From positions 13,862,539 through 13,926,538 of the forward strand of contig NC_087070.1 of NCBI RefSeq assembly GCF_963678635.1: a DNA stretch of 64,000 nucleotides. Reading direction: 5' to 3'. Positions 1 to 11,104 of the stretch are shown here, in pieces. Source of the stretch: Symsagittifera roscoffensis. Its lineage: Eukaryota; Xenacoelomorpha; Acoela; Convolutidae. Numbering within the stretch: the stretch's first letter is position 1; every line of letters starts with the position of its first letter. The notes beneath the pieces are model-generated. The model was not told where the DNA came from. It was given only the letters and a program-made list of their open reading frames with translations, and searched no databases. The position numbers and the translations under genes are program-made.

Positions 1-550
1 TGAGAGAAACGAGCGAATTGGAACTGGAGGAAGAAGAGCCAGAGCCTACTATAGGTCGGAATTTCAAAACGAAATTCGAAATACCCAATGAATACTCGGA
101 GAACGTCATGATAACAGATAGCGACTTCATCCTGTCAAACAGGACCAGCGCGATCTGCATCACGGCGGACATGAGTTTCAAATCAAGATTGGAAGCTGAC
201 TTCAAAAGAGAGTACCAGAATGTAGAGTTTCTGTTCAGACAGAGACCAGGACTGGGAGGGATGGCAGCGCTTCCACCGTCAGTGGCACAAGTCCCGGGCA
301 AATATCTGTGCTTCCTAGTAACGAGGGTCAATGACAGGAACACAATCGATCCCGAACACGTGATATTGCACTAACAAGATTACGAGACTTCATGATTGAA
401 AGAGGGATAACAGAAGTCTCATTGCCGGTGTATGACCCAAACAGGGGCAAACTGAGCCCGAGGGAATTGTACGCTATCCTACATGTGGTCTTTGCAGAAA
501 CTGAGATAATGGTGTATCTTCATAAGAAGTACTACTTGAGCATCGCCTGA
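1..550 (+). pseudogene. Copy A: 3' end of gag-pol (macro-like C-terminal domain), partial and frameshifted
   Basis: This is the last ~180 codons of the Ty3/Gypsy ORF1 polyprotein of copy A; the rest lies upstream of the window. The frame is open from base 3, with no start here. It reads an acidic Glu-rich linker and then a ~150-residue alpha/beta domain closely matching the C-terminus of copy B's polyprotein (17330-16810). Motifs include TADMSFKSRLEADFKREY, KYLCFLVTRV and MPVYDPNRGKLSPREL. The order and spacing resemble small macro domains of the TARG1/OARD1 type, but the glycine loops that hold ADP-ribose there are absent. A one-base deletion relative to B near 366-371 breaks the frame; the remainder continues in another frame to the TGA at 548-550. 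Its role in the element is unknown. I am sure of the family relation to B, and moderately sure of the macro-fold reading. Confidence 0.8.
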
Positions 551-621
551 GTCGGGTACATGGGGGTATCGAGTCGGGTGTGAGGGAGGAGTCTTGAGTT
601 AGGTACTGGGGTGCGGCGCAG

Positions 622-839
622 GTAAAGGGATCTTAAAGATATGATTGGCATGACAATTGAATTTTAAAAAAGAGTTAACGGTGCTAAAACATAAAATGAA
701 TCTGCATGCTTTTAAGGGAATCCCAATTGAATTGTTTTAAGTGATATGAAAATGATAAGATTTTAACCATACTGGTTAAAGGGGGGTCTCTAGGTTAGGA
801 ACATGACATGTCAAGTTTCAATATGCTTTCTGTTTTCAG
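622..839 (+). other. Copy A: candidate intercistronic intron between ORF1 and ORF2
   Basis: A donor-like CAG/GTAAAG begins at 622, and an acceptor with a pyrimidine-rich lead (CTGTTTTCAG) ends at 839, 212 bases before the ORF2 ATG. Equivalent pairs occur in copy B (16738 to 16530, CAG/GTAAGG and TTTTCAG), copy D (55894-56179) and copy C (40774-41065). The exon just after the acceptor is also similar (ATCAAGTTTG, ATTGATTTG and ATTGAATTTG in A, B and D). The acceptor could instead join a donor in the 5' leader to make a subgenomic ORF2 message, as retroviruses do for env. This is inferred from conservation; no transcript has been seen. Confidence 0.5.
681..714 (+). promoter_or_regulatory. Copy A: conserved non-coding block in the ORF1-ORF2 spacer
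   Basis: A block beginning GTGCTAAAACATAAAATG and running through CTGCATG is preserved at the matching place in copy B (16684-16651, minus strand) and copy D (55960-55993), each about 55-65 bases after the candidate splice donor, while flanking spacer has diverged. It is non-coding, so the conservation suggests a cis signal such as a splicing, promoter or translation element. The function is not known. Confidence 0.4.
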
Positions 840-962
840 ATCAAGTTTGAAAAACAAAATTGAAAATCCAACTATACTCAAGCGAGAAACAGAGAGAGAA
901 ACCTTGATTGAACACGCGATAATCGGCACTTACAGCAAGTATTTGCAAGGGAACATTTCGAG

Positions 963-1018
963 AGAATTCTTGAGTAAGGTAATTCTTGAGCTGGTAAGGT
1001 AATTCTTGAGCTGGTTAA
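963..1018 (+). repeat. Copy A: short TTCTTGAG tandem repeats before ORF2
   Basis: Three near-identical units of about 19 bases with core GGTAATTCTTGAGCT sit just upstream of the ORF2 ATG. Copy B has an analogous array of CTCAAG units (16374-16465) and copy D has ~27-base units with CTTGAG (56277-56460). The sequences differ, but the position and the CTTGAG/CTCAAG core recur. Confidence 0.6.
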
Positions 1019-1051
1019 CACATACCTGTATACATCCCGAAGTCACGAAGA

Positions 1052-2287
1052 ATGGCAGACCGATTATGGAAATCCGTGCCCGCGGCCCTGAAGAAGCCCA
1101 CTCTTGATGAGCTGTACAGACGCCTGAGGGACTTGGACTACACCCAAATAGACGAGAGAATGGCGGTGATGCTGAATGCCATCCTCCAGTTGGAGGACCA
1201 GGGTGAGTGCAGGGAGTCTGCAACGGAGGCTGTCTTGATGATCGGCTACACCACCGAGGGAATATCGAACCAAGAACAGACCAGATGGTTGTCTTGGAAT
1301 GTGGATGGAGGAGTAAGGGGTTTTGACTTGGCAAGGAATCCTGGCCTGAATAACAATACCGAATATGGCGCAGGGGAATTCCCACTACCGACTAGGCCAA
1401 CAGTAAGATCCACAAGCCAGAACTCGAGTAGGGTGCCATCGATGTCACGAACGCAACAGACGACCGAGGCATATCCGGATCTAGGTGTTCTAAAGAAAGA
1501 GCTCGAGAAGACGCAGAAGGAACGGAATAAGGCGAACCTCGATCGGGATCAGGCAAAGCTGGATCGGGAGAAGGTTCAGCTGGAAAGGGACCAGGCGGTC
1601 AACGAGCGAGACCAGGCTCTGAGGTTGCTTGAGATACAAAAAGCTGAACATCAACAGGAGTTAAGGGTGCGGGAGAACGCCGCAAATCGTGATCAACTGA
1701 GGTCGGAATTGGACAGAATAGAACAACGACAACGCGAGCTTGATGCACAGAAGGGAGCCAGGCCGAAGGAGCGAGTGGTCACCAGCTCGAGGCCAGAGTC
1801 ACGTATGGAGGTGGATGAAGCCCCCAGAGCAAGAGCACGGTTCAACCTTGACCGCGAGGCCCGAGAACACATGAGTGAAGGGTTGGAAGTCTGGATACCG
1901 AATGACGCAACGTCTTCCTTGCGTAGCCTAGAGACGCAACCCATACGCCCACTGATGGATTTGGAGCTGCCGGGATATACCCCAACCTCGACCTCGAGTG
2001 ACAGTCAGGTGAGCGGCGGCTCATCGCGTCTGAAAGAACTGGGCGAGAGATTGCGACAAAAGAGTCGTGAGAGTTCGGCAAGACCGGAGCTTCCCCCGAC
2101 GTGGAGGGAACAGCCGGTTAGGAGTGTCGTGATCTCGAGTTATAAGAAGAATACAGAGGGAGGTACCACAGGCACAATCGGCTGGACTGGAGTGCGGAGC
2201 AGAAAGCTAGGAGAGACTGCTTTCATGATGCGGCCTGGGTGCAGTACTTGGCGCCACCCCGGGTACCAGAAGGTGCGGTTCACCTAA
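1052..2287 (+). pseudogene. Copy A ORF2, segment 1: N-terminal domain and coiled coil
   Basis: This is the start of the second long ORF. The ATG at 1052 (MADRLWKSVP) matches starts in copy B (16357) and copy D (56471). Residues 1-105 form a conserved alpha-helical-looking domain of unknown function, also present but diverged in copy C (from 41159). Residues ~110-145 are Ser/Thr/Pro-rich. Residues ~145-250 are a strong charged coiled coil built from RDQAxLxRD-type heptads, a likely multimerisation segment. A Pro/Ser-rich linker follows. Near 2155 the frame diverges from copy B through a small indel, so the last ~40 residues (up to the TAA at 2285-2287) are not native; the native frame resumes at about 2240 in the next segment. 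Similar in layout to the coiled-coil-plus-esterase ORFs seen in some other retroelements. Confidence 0.75.
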
Positions 2288-4496
2288 TCGTAGGGGACAG
2301 CCTGGTGCGGGCGTTGACCCGGATCCGATCGCACTGGCAGACGGGAATCTTGAGTTTCGCTGGAGCTGCCACGCCACAGATGTTGGCAACGCTTGACATG
2401 CTGGGGATGACCAAAGTATACACGGTGACCCTGATGGTCGGGACAACGATGTATCAAGGGGTGAAGCGAGGAAAATAACAAGGCTGCACGATAAGGTGAG
2501 CTGCCTTCTTGAGGAACTGAGGATTCAGATGGACCCCATCCTGTTGACGATATGTACTGTCCCCTACAACATGATGTTTGATCAGCACGCCTTGGAGATG
2601 AACGAGAAGGTGCGGAACCTAAACAAGGTGATAAGAGACATCCACCGGAAGAGTGTGCTCCCTGTCAGACTGTTGGACGTGGCAGAGCGCATGGAGAAAG
2701 AGGGATTCCCTGAAGACACCTCCAATGATGGAATCCATTTTGATAGACCAAGGGGAGCAGAGTGGCTAAACGACGTCTTCCAAGAACACATAAACGCGCT
2801 AGAGGCGGATCTGCTAGAGACAGCCCAATTCACATTAGGACCACCTCCGAACCCACCATTCCTTGCCTCAAGGGCCTTGTCTGGTCGCTTGGGACCGAGA
2901 GTTGACACTAGAGACAGTTCAAGGAGCAGCCAGACCAGATTGCAGAGTGCCACGCCAATGGAGTCTGAGGAGGTGACGTCATCAACAGCTCCAAGCTCGG
3001 CGATATCCTCAGTGGTAGTGGCGGAGAGCAAACGGGAAAAGAAGTCTATGGAGACCGCTCGCTTGAGATATCCTGAGAAGGTGAAAGAACTGGATCTAGA
3101 GAGTTTGGAATGCAGGCGAGAATTGGCGGAAACCCTGGGGATCGAACGAGTGTCACACGAGGATTTGAATAGGCATCATTGCGTGGACTGGTTGAAAGCT
3201 CATGAGGCGCACTTCTCGAGAGCGAAGTTGATGGAGACTACAGACCTGACTGGAATTCCCACAAAAGCGATCATGGGACCCATTAACTACAGACCTCTCA
3301 AGCTGCTGGGGAGTCCTGGACTTATAGCAGAACCTCCCAAGCACCGAACTAGCATCGCCAGGATCAGGTTGGCAACCCCGGCACAGTTAAAGGTGGTAGA
3401 CAAGCTACTCAATCCGGGAGGAACGGGATTGCCAGATGCCGCTTACGAAGGCTCGAAATTGGCGGAAGATCCCAGGTACGGGAAGCCCTGTGGGAGTACC
3501 CAGCTGGCCAAAACCCTGGCAGTTTATGATAGAGCAGATCCAGCTGCTGCGAGAGTAGTCATTGTGGCGGGATCAGATTTCGAAGGAACGTCTCCCAAGT
3601 TGTTCTGGCCGGAGACTTTGATATACTCTTTGCCAGGAGCTGAATTAAATCAGATGTTAACTCTGGTGGTGGCAATAAAGTCGGAGATGCCCTGTGAACC
3701 TGAGCTGCTATTGTTTGCAGGAATGAATGATCACCTGCACGCGATGGGACTTCTTGAGCAACTAAAGGGCGATGAAATTCCGACATCGAGGAAAATATGG
3801 GAAGCCATTCAAGCGTTGTTTGCGGCGATGAATGAAGTGCAAGAGAATGTGGTCTCGAGATTCGGGTCCAAGACGAAGGTGGTGTTTACCACATCCCCTG
3901 GATACGCGAATATGCCACCCGCCCTACAGTTCCCGTACGCGGTCTTGATCCTGATAGCAGAAGGGAATGAATGGCGGATTCTGATGGCGGCTCCCAATCG
4001 GGAGTTGGAGCCATCGAACCTGAGGCTTCGCAAGTCAGAATTGGCGGCGGCATGGGCGGACATATCTCATGCACTGAGGGGCTTTTATGGACTAGCCGAC
4101 ATCCTGATCGTATTAGACGAGGTGCTCTTGCTAGAGATATCGAACTTTGCCAGGCAACTCAAGTTCAGCCCAGTCATCGGGGACGATCACCCGGCGATAA
4201 GCAAATTAACGGCCAGCTTGTGGTTTCGGAGTATGGATGTGAAGATCACAAACTCCACCAGCAAGTCTAGAGGTCCCAGTAACGAGAGAAGAAATGTGGC
4301 CGAGACGGAAAAGCAATTAGAATCGATGAAATATCGTTTGACTCAAGAGAATGGCTGGTGGCCATTTTTGACACCAAGGCTGGAGAACGCCACGAATAAG
4401 ACAAGGGAGGAAGCACCACCCCTCGTGAAACAAGTCTGGAGTTTTCTGGAGAAACAACTGGAGCTGGCCGAAACAAGAGAAATGACGGTGAATTGA
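2239..4496 (+). pseudogene. Copy A ORF2, segment 2: SGNH hydrolase domain and second SGNH-like domain
   Basis: SGNH (GDSL) hydrolases are esterases with catalytic Ser in a GDS block, Asn in GxND and Asp/His in DxxH. Here block I is GDSL at 2293-2304 and block V is DGIHF at 2727-2741. Block III (GTND in copy B) is destroyed by a one-base loss near 2445, which shifts the frame; the frame then runs open from about 2450 to 4496. A second domain follows with GSDF at 3570-3581 and GMND at 3720-3731, whose spacing echoes blocks I and III but without a clear DxxH. The in-frame TGA at 4494-4496 lies in a small run of AATTGAAGA repeats that replaces ~25 residues found in copy B. The product of this copy would be broken. 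Substrate unknown. Confidence 0.75.
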
Positions 4497-4514
4497 AGAC
4501 TAATTGAAGACGAA

Positions 4515-7500
4515 TTGAAGACTAGGAGGGATTATGAGATTCTCAAGTTCTTGAGTCCTTGCTGGGAGAAGGAATTCTTGGCAGGAATATTCGGTACCAC
4601 GGCGACTATCTTTGGAGCCTTCGTGCAGGAGATACTGGGCATGCCCATCAGCCTGCTCTTGGCCCTGTATTTGGTCTACCCCAGATACTTGTTCAACATG
4701 GGCCCAGCATACATGTTTAGTCGAGGAGTGGAGACACTTCGAGTTGATGGGTACCTGGCACTAGTACTCTTGACCCATGGGGAATTGGTGTCGTTTCATC
4801 GATTAATGGAATATGGAGAGCCTCTGTCCATGGGGAGAGTCCACACGAGCATTGAAACCAGCTCCTACAAGTGTGCCGCAGGGTTGAAGACGTTGCTAGT
4901 ACAATACCTCATGATGCAAAATCGGCACATGACGGGTGAAGATGAGAATCCAACTTCGAGAGAAGAATGGAAGAAGACGAACAGAGGGATGCCTCTGTTG
5001 ACGGACCTATGCCTGGCAATGAGGTCGGACCCAATGGGGATAATCCGGGGCCTAGAGGAGGTGGTGACCTGCATTTATGGTCCAGCAGTGATGTACGCGT
5101 TCCCAGACCCCCTGGTGACCACGTATCATCACTCTGTAACGCACTTGAGTCTTATCAGTATACTGGATGGGACGGCGTTAAATTGGTGTCAGCAGGAGGT
5201 GCTCAGAGGGCGAATGAGCAACACGGTACTCTTTGGAAAGGTGAAAGATGCCGAGCTAATAGTGTACAACTTCAGGGGGCAAATGCAATGTAGAATGAGA
5301 GGCAAGCGAGAGGGTCCCATCGAAATGTATCCCAAATTCTGGAACTTGAACCCATTGACGGCAGACAGACGAGAAATCTTGAGAATTCCTGCCTGGAAGG
5401 AGTGCTTCGCATTGGTGAAGAGGGAGCTGGAGACCATAATGGAGAAAGAAATCCTACCAGCCACCATGCCTGAGTTCCCAATAGTCAGGAGGATGACCTT
5501 AGGAATGAATAGTCCCTTGGTAGTTCCCTCCATAATGGCGAGGATGACGACGGAGGAAATGCAGAAGGATTTCACTGATGGCTGGGACCCCCTGTTCATC
5601 GGCTACACGGCGGCGGTCTACTTCCATACCAGCGAGACGAAGGTAAACTCGTGGACGACGCAAGCGAAAAAGAGTAGAGGTTCGCAGCCCCCAGGATATG
5701 AGGTGCGGAAGGTCTTGAGAACTCTAGAGAAGGAGGGACTTGAGAACATGTTACCCATATGGGATGATGGCAGGATGATCGTGATGGAGGGGCACGTCGC
5801 ATTGGTGGACGACATGAAATTTGCCACGAGAAAATATAAGGCACCCTATGGCTTGGAACAGGTGGAAATAAGACAGGAGGGAACAGAACTAGATGCAGCA
5901 GGTCAACTGCATGTAGCACTGACGGAATACAAAAAGCTGGATCCTACGACACCATCACCACTGTCAGTGGACACGCCTGGAGACAAGAGGAGTGGACCCG
6001 TCGAGGACCGATTTAAGAAAATTCTCGAGAGAAGGAGACATGAGTCAGAAGAAGAGAGTATGGATGAAACTCTCAGTGAAGCCGGTGAAGACATGGAAGT
6101 GGGGAATACGCCTGAACCAGGGCCATCAGGGGAGGAGCTCACCACTCAAGAGCTGTTGAAAGACTTGAGCGAGGAGAATTGGGCAGATACGGCCACCCCA
6201 CCCCTGAATCCGTCCCCCCGGAAGAATCTGGAATTGCCATTGGCAAGTGAAACCTTCAATATGGGGATGATACTCTTGAGCTCGGAGGAAAGGGAAAGGA
6301 ACACTTTCGAAGGGAACAGGGACATATTCCTGGGATCCCTGAAGGACGATGCTTGGCAGGAGTTCTTGGAAGAATTCAATCAAGAAGTGGGCAGCGAGAC
6401 GACGCTGGACAAATTCAAGGAGGAACTGTGGGACACAGTCGTAAGATTTGGAGAACCGCTTCTGATAGGAACGGGCCTGGATGAGAAGGCGAGAAAAGAG
6501 CTACTGAGCAAGCTGGTAGAGCTGAGGAATTCACGATCGAAGACTAGAGAAGAAAAATGTGAGGACAGTTCTACTCGGAGACAAAAAACTGTAGATCAAA
6601 TGGTTGATGATATAAAAAGGGATAAGGTTGGGACTAGTAATATGATTAAAAGTACTAATATCCTTAAGGCTCGAGCAGGGGGGAGGCAAGAGTTGGAAGG
6701 AGTGGATGGAGAGGTCGAATCAGTGATTGTAGCCACAACACCCTCAAGTAGAGATGTGAAGACTCGCAAGAGGAAGAGAGAAGTGGAAGGATTGGGTAAC
6801 CCTTCAGTGGATGCTGTTTCGGAAGGAAACTTGAGAGAGACGGCGCCCATGATTTTGGCTCGATGCAAGACGGCGGCATACAAGAGCAGCTCGGAGCTCA
6901 GAAGACCACTTGAAGTAGAGAGGGAAATAGAGGTTTCCACCAGTTCGACATCGGAGGAAGACTTCAAGCCTCAGAAGATAAACGTGAAGAGAGGTTCAAC
7001 GAACGGACAGACATGGGAAGTAGATGTCGGCAAAGAATGGATCTCGAAGGCACACCAGGCCACGGGCAAGCGAGTGACAAGTGATCCATTGGAGAGGAAC
7101 AAGACGAGGAACACCTCCCGGACGTGGTGGGTGGCCCTTGAAACATTGAAAGAAATGGAGGACTGCTGGAAGAAGTTGGACAGTGGAGTAGCTCGCAAGC
7201 GACGCAATTGGGCCACCCAGCAAAAGGCCGAGGTTAATAAAATAGAAATGGCAACTCATCTGAAGAGGTCCTGGCCGAGTTTGTTGAAGGATCATTTTGA
7301 AGAAGCAATGAGGACACCCTCATCAGCACCACCATTAATGGCGAATCCCTTCGTTAGAACTGCAGGACAATTAATGTTCACCTGGAGTCTGGTGGGGATA
7401 GAGTTGGAAACGCTGACCTCGTATGACAGGCTGAAGTTGGGAAGCAAGAAGCTAGATGTGTATCAGGCACTGATGCAACACGTAGCCAGGGATAATTCAG

Positions 7501-7556
7501 GCTTGAAGAAAGGACGCCACGTGTTTCTTGAGATGGATAATGTCGATGATGTCTGA
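4515..7556 (+). pseudogene. Copy A ORF2, segment 3: long conserved region of unknown function
   Basis: This 1,013-codon open stretch is in the same frame as the segment ending at 4496, so the break between them is only a stop codon plus a small rearrangement. Residues ~1-400 match copy B closely. They include a hydrophobic stretch (MPISLLLALYLVYPRYLF) that could be a buried helix or a membrane segment. Residues ~470-560 are Pro/Ser/Glu-rich and look disordered. After ~560 come acidic and basic tracts, including a lysine/arginine cluster (TRKRKREVEG) that could be a nuclear signal. I recognise no domain. Its end overlaps the next segment by 29 bases in another frame; in copy C the same junction is read through in one frame, so I infer that ORF2 was one continuous protein and A has a frameshift at about 7540. 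Confidence 0.7.
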
Positions 7557-9873
7557 TAGCACCATCCTGGCATGCCAACAGAGAGCAAGCGTAAGCAAAA
7601 CCATGGAAAAAAGAGTCTCAACGGTCATCTTGAACGTGTATCAGAGCACAGGAATAGAGAAGGAAGAGGGTTCCAGACTATCCCTAGAGAACCATAGGAA
7701 GCTAGACGAGGTACGGAGGTTTTATAATAAGAAGTTCGAAGAAGAACATGATGTTCACCGTAACCTGGCCTCGTCAGAGCAGTACTCGAGGCTCAGCGAG
7801 AAGGGGGAATACCAATATGTGTCTGGAGTGATGGGAATGGCCTACAACCCCTTCTTAGACTCGGAAGCTGGAGGCGCCCACAGGAACCATGAGGTAGCGG
7901 AGCTACTGAAGTTTTGGACAGAAAGAATAATGGAAATAGACGCGGTGGAAAAAGAGGGGCCGAGCCTGGGCCTGATTCTTGAGAAAACACCAGAGGTGGT
8001 GAGCATACCGCGTTCAAACAAGAGAGTTGAAGTGAACATGGGCGATGGAAATGGCTTGTTAACCACGAACTTGGGAGTGGTATGGAAGCTATTAAGACCC
8101 TCCTGGTGTCCACATCCCCACGCGAGTCTGATCGAGGAAACCACCGAGCGAGTGAGGTTAGCACCAACGGAAGATGAAGATCTGGCAAAGTTGAGTGTGC
8201 TGCATAAGCTAATTTCACCTCAGATGCAAGAGCCAGGCGAAAAGACTAGTAATTCCGGGTCAGCAAAGAAATTGGAGCCGGGTAGCTGTCTGGATTCGAC
8301 GTGTGGAAACGGAGAGCACACCTGCGATGGACGGTCATGCGTTAGAATACTGTCATTTCAAAAAGAAGACCTGGTCACTTGGTTCGAAGACATAACAGAA
8401 AGGGAGAAAAGTGAAGTGCAAATAGTAGCGGAGTGTTACGCGAGAACCACGGTGAATATAGCGACAGCTCTCGGATTCTTCTCGAGAATGTGTAGTCTGC
8501 AGTCACTGGAAAGACTAGAATCTGAACATCATTTAGTGACGGCGTTGAGCGTAGAATCATGGCCCGGGGTGTTGCAGGTGACTCAAAAACACATCCGGAG
8601 CTGGAAGGTTGGTCTCGAGGCGGAAATGGGATTTCCCATGAGCGAAGCTTATGGCTTGCCATTGAACGCGAAATCGCTGATAGGGTCAATGATGGCCAAC
8701 TTGTGCGGAAGTCACTACCCACTGCACATGGTGATGGTGGAAGCATCCAGCCAGAGAGTACTGGGGGACAAGGCCTTCTCAGTGCCCAAGTGCGTGAGGT
8801 TGGCTCGGATATCGCATAACTCGCACAAGTTGTTGAGAAAAATCAGAGGGACAGTACCAAAAGAATTGAGAGATGACTTGAGTGAAATCTGGGGAGAAGA
8901 ACTTTTGAAGTTGGAGAGAGAGAACACAAGCGATCACGAGAGACAAAACGTGATCGGAAAACCTGTGGGAAGTGCTCCAAACCTGGAAGATAACGACACG
9001 ATGCATGAGAAAATGATGGAGCTTGAGCCTCTCTTGGAAGCCTCGGGGGAGCGTAACCTCAGGAGCATTGAAATCACCCATGGAGAATGCCCATGCCACT
9101 GTTTAGCGCAAACGGTGTGGTATCCAGATCACAAGAACCTTTGCCTGGTGTGGGATATGGAAGAAATCCGGTCGATCGGACTACCGGATCACCGACAGAA
9201 GGTGACGATCTTGGTAGTGAGTACGATGTTGGCTCTGAGATGGATAGAAGAGAATATAACGAAGTATCGGGAAGCGGGGACGCCAACGGCTGAGTCAATA
9301 TACGCGATAGACTACAGTAGGAGACTCGAGTTGTTTGAGACTGCGTGCAAGGTATTCGCCATACCAACGGAAGTCACACATGTCTGGAGCCGTTTGAGGT
9401 ACTTCCCATGGTTTCGGGCGACGCTGACGTCCTGGTTGTACATGACAACGAAAGATCACATGAGAAAACATCGAAAAGAGTATCGACAGTTCCAGGCCGA
9501 GATTGGGCCGGAAGCTTTCAAGAGACCCCTGTTAACCCATCGTAATGCAATCACGACAGGATGGAAGAGAGTGGGTAAAATGTCTAGAGACAATACCAAG
9601 GCGAGGGAATCGATACTAGAGGAGGACCTGGCGAAGAACGTGAGCTTGAGCCTGCACAACTCCTTTTGTTTGAACCGGGAATCTAGGGTGAAGGCACTAC
9701 CCAACCAAGCAAAGAGGTTGCAAGAGCAAAGAGAATGGATGCGATCCTACGAGCAGCTGAAGGCTTGGGAGGAGATTCTGATTAGCTCCGATGATGAAGA
9801 TGAACTGTTGAGACAGTTTGCCGTATCTAGTACTTCAGGGTGCAGTACCTCCAAGGCGAAGAGTGCGAGATGA
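7528..9873 (+). pseudogene. Copy A ORF2, segment 4: C-terminal Cys/His region, family unknown
   Basis: This 781-codon stretch ends the second ORF at the stop at 9871-9873. Homologues are copy C (44784-47146) and fragment E (59736-60300). Two Cys/His clusters are shared with C: C-x9-H-x-C-x4-C at 8287-8340, and HGECPCHCLAQTVWYP at 9079-9126. Their conservation between quite diverged copies suggests metal binding or a catalytic role. Other conserved runs are PSWCPHP and PWFRATLTSWLY. The C-terminus is basic, then acidic. The ATG at 7528 is probably not a native start, because copy C reads into this region from upstream without a break. I recognise no known family. Confidence 0.7.
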
Positions 9874-10297
9874 GCAGGTGGCTCGAATGGATCTTGAGTC
9901 TTGAGAGGGAAAGGGGGGCTTGAGCGTGGATCCGGGTGAAACTTGGATTCACGAAAAAGAAGTTTTAACAAAGCAAATATTGTTATTAATGTACTATATT
10001 TATTATATAAATCAAAATGCTGCATGACAATTTCCTGATTGAGTGGGACAAAGGAAATTTTAAATGATTGGAAAGCAAGAATTCAAAGGTGCAGGTGTGT
10101 GCAGATTTTGATTGCTGTTTAGCGATAGTGTGAAAATTTTACATGGCTGTGAATTTTGGGGTGTAGATAAGCTTAAGTCTGCTGCAAACTTCTGTAAATG
10201 ACCACTGGCACTGTATCTTGAGTAACACTCGGTTTTCTGGGACTCACTGGCAGAAGACAGCACGCGATGAGGACATCGATCTCGAGTCCGGGGAGTA
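9874..10297 (+). other. Copy A: 3' untranslated region with polypurine tract at its end
   Basis: Non-coding sequence between the ORF2 stop and the 3' LTR. It ends in GAGTCCGGGGAGTA (10284-10297), directly against the LTR's first TG, the place where the plus-strand primer of LTR elements lies. Copy C has the matching TTGTCCGGAGAGTA at 47917-47930. The core GTCCGGGGAG also recurs inside pol. Confidence 0.75.
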
Positions 10298-10872
10298 TGT
10301 GCCAGTCGGTCATATTCGGAAGTTTGACCTTGAGAGAAGCAAAAAACACTTGATTTTGGAGTGAAATTTAATTTTTCAAAATTTCGAATGGAACCTGTCA
10401 TGCACGATTTTCTCGCGATAACTGAAAATCAGAAAAGAGAAGTCAGAACGATCGAGTGACAATCGCGGGAAAGTTGCTAGAAAAATCAGTGGCAAATTGC
10501 TATTCGCAATTTCAGTAGCAATAATAATCGAGAGTAGAGCTGTCCCATCTGAAACAGAGACGAGCGCATTCCCACGAACTGGATTGTTGTGACTGGAGTA
10601 CTATTATTAACTGGACCAGAGTGAACCTTAGGTGGAAAGGTGGACAGCTAGAGTGTCCCAATGGTTCACGAGAACTCATAGTCTAGAGTAAAAACTTGTT
10701 CTTGTTATTGAAACTGACTAACATTAAACTCATTTTAGTTACTTTATTGATTCTTGAGTTGCTTACCGACTTATTTACTTCCTGGTTCTTGAGCGTGCTA
10801 CAATGTGAGTACTAATTTAAATTTCTAGAGTGTGTTTTATAATTGTTATGTTGAGGTAAGGCGAGTTTTAGG

Positions 10873-10895
10873 TTGATCCATCTGAAATGGATCAA
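10873..10895 (+). promoter_or_regulatory. Copy A LTR: conserved hairpin before the poly(A) signal
   Basis: Nine-base arms TTGATCCAT and ATGGATCAA flank a 5-base loop. The same hairpin is in copy B's LTR (28092-28114) and, with 7-base arms, in the diverged LTR of copy C (48481-48499), where the surrounding sequence is poorly conserved. In A and B it lies 13 bases before AATAAA, which suggests a role in RNA 3' processing or R-region structure. Confidence 0.55.
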
Positions 10896-10908
10896 AGTTC
10901 CACTGTCT

Positions 10909-10914
10909 AATAAA
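10909..10914 (+). terminator. Copy A LTR: AATAAA polyadenylation signal
   Basis: AATAAA within CTAATAAAAAGTAAC, conserved in the same LTR position in copy B (28078-28073, minus strand). It is the likely 3' processing signal of the element's transcript. Confidence 0.55.
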
Positions 10915-11104
10915 AAGTAACTTAACGGATTGTTCCAACCCGGTTTTTAACGGCGTTCATGTATTTTGGGTATCTAGAGACCTAAGTATGGGGACGTTTC
11001 TAATTCTAGAGTGGGGGGATATTTTAGTAGTAGCCTTTAAGCTGTAATGGGTCGTAGTCTCATGTCACAAGCGAACCGAATTGGCTCCGACTGATTTGAG
11101 GTAC

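Noticed and set aside
4600-4720. Envelope-like membrane protein in ORF2
   Set aside because: There is one hydrophobic stretch but no signal peptide, no second transmembrane segment, no furin-like site and no Cys pattern typical of env.
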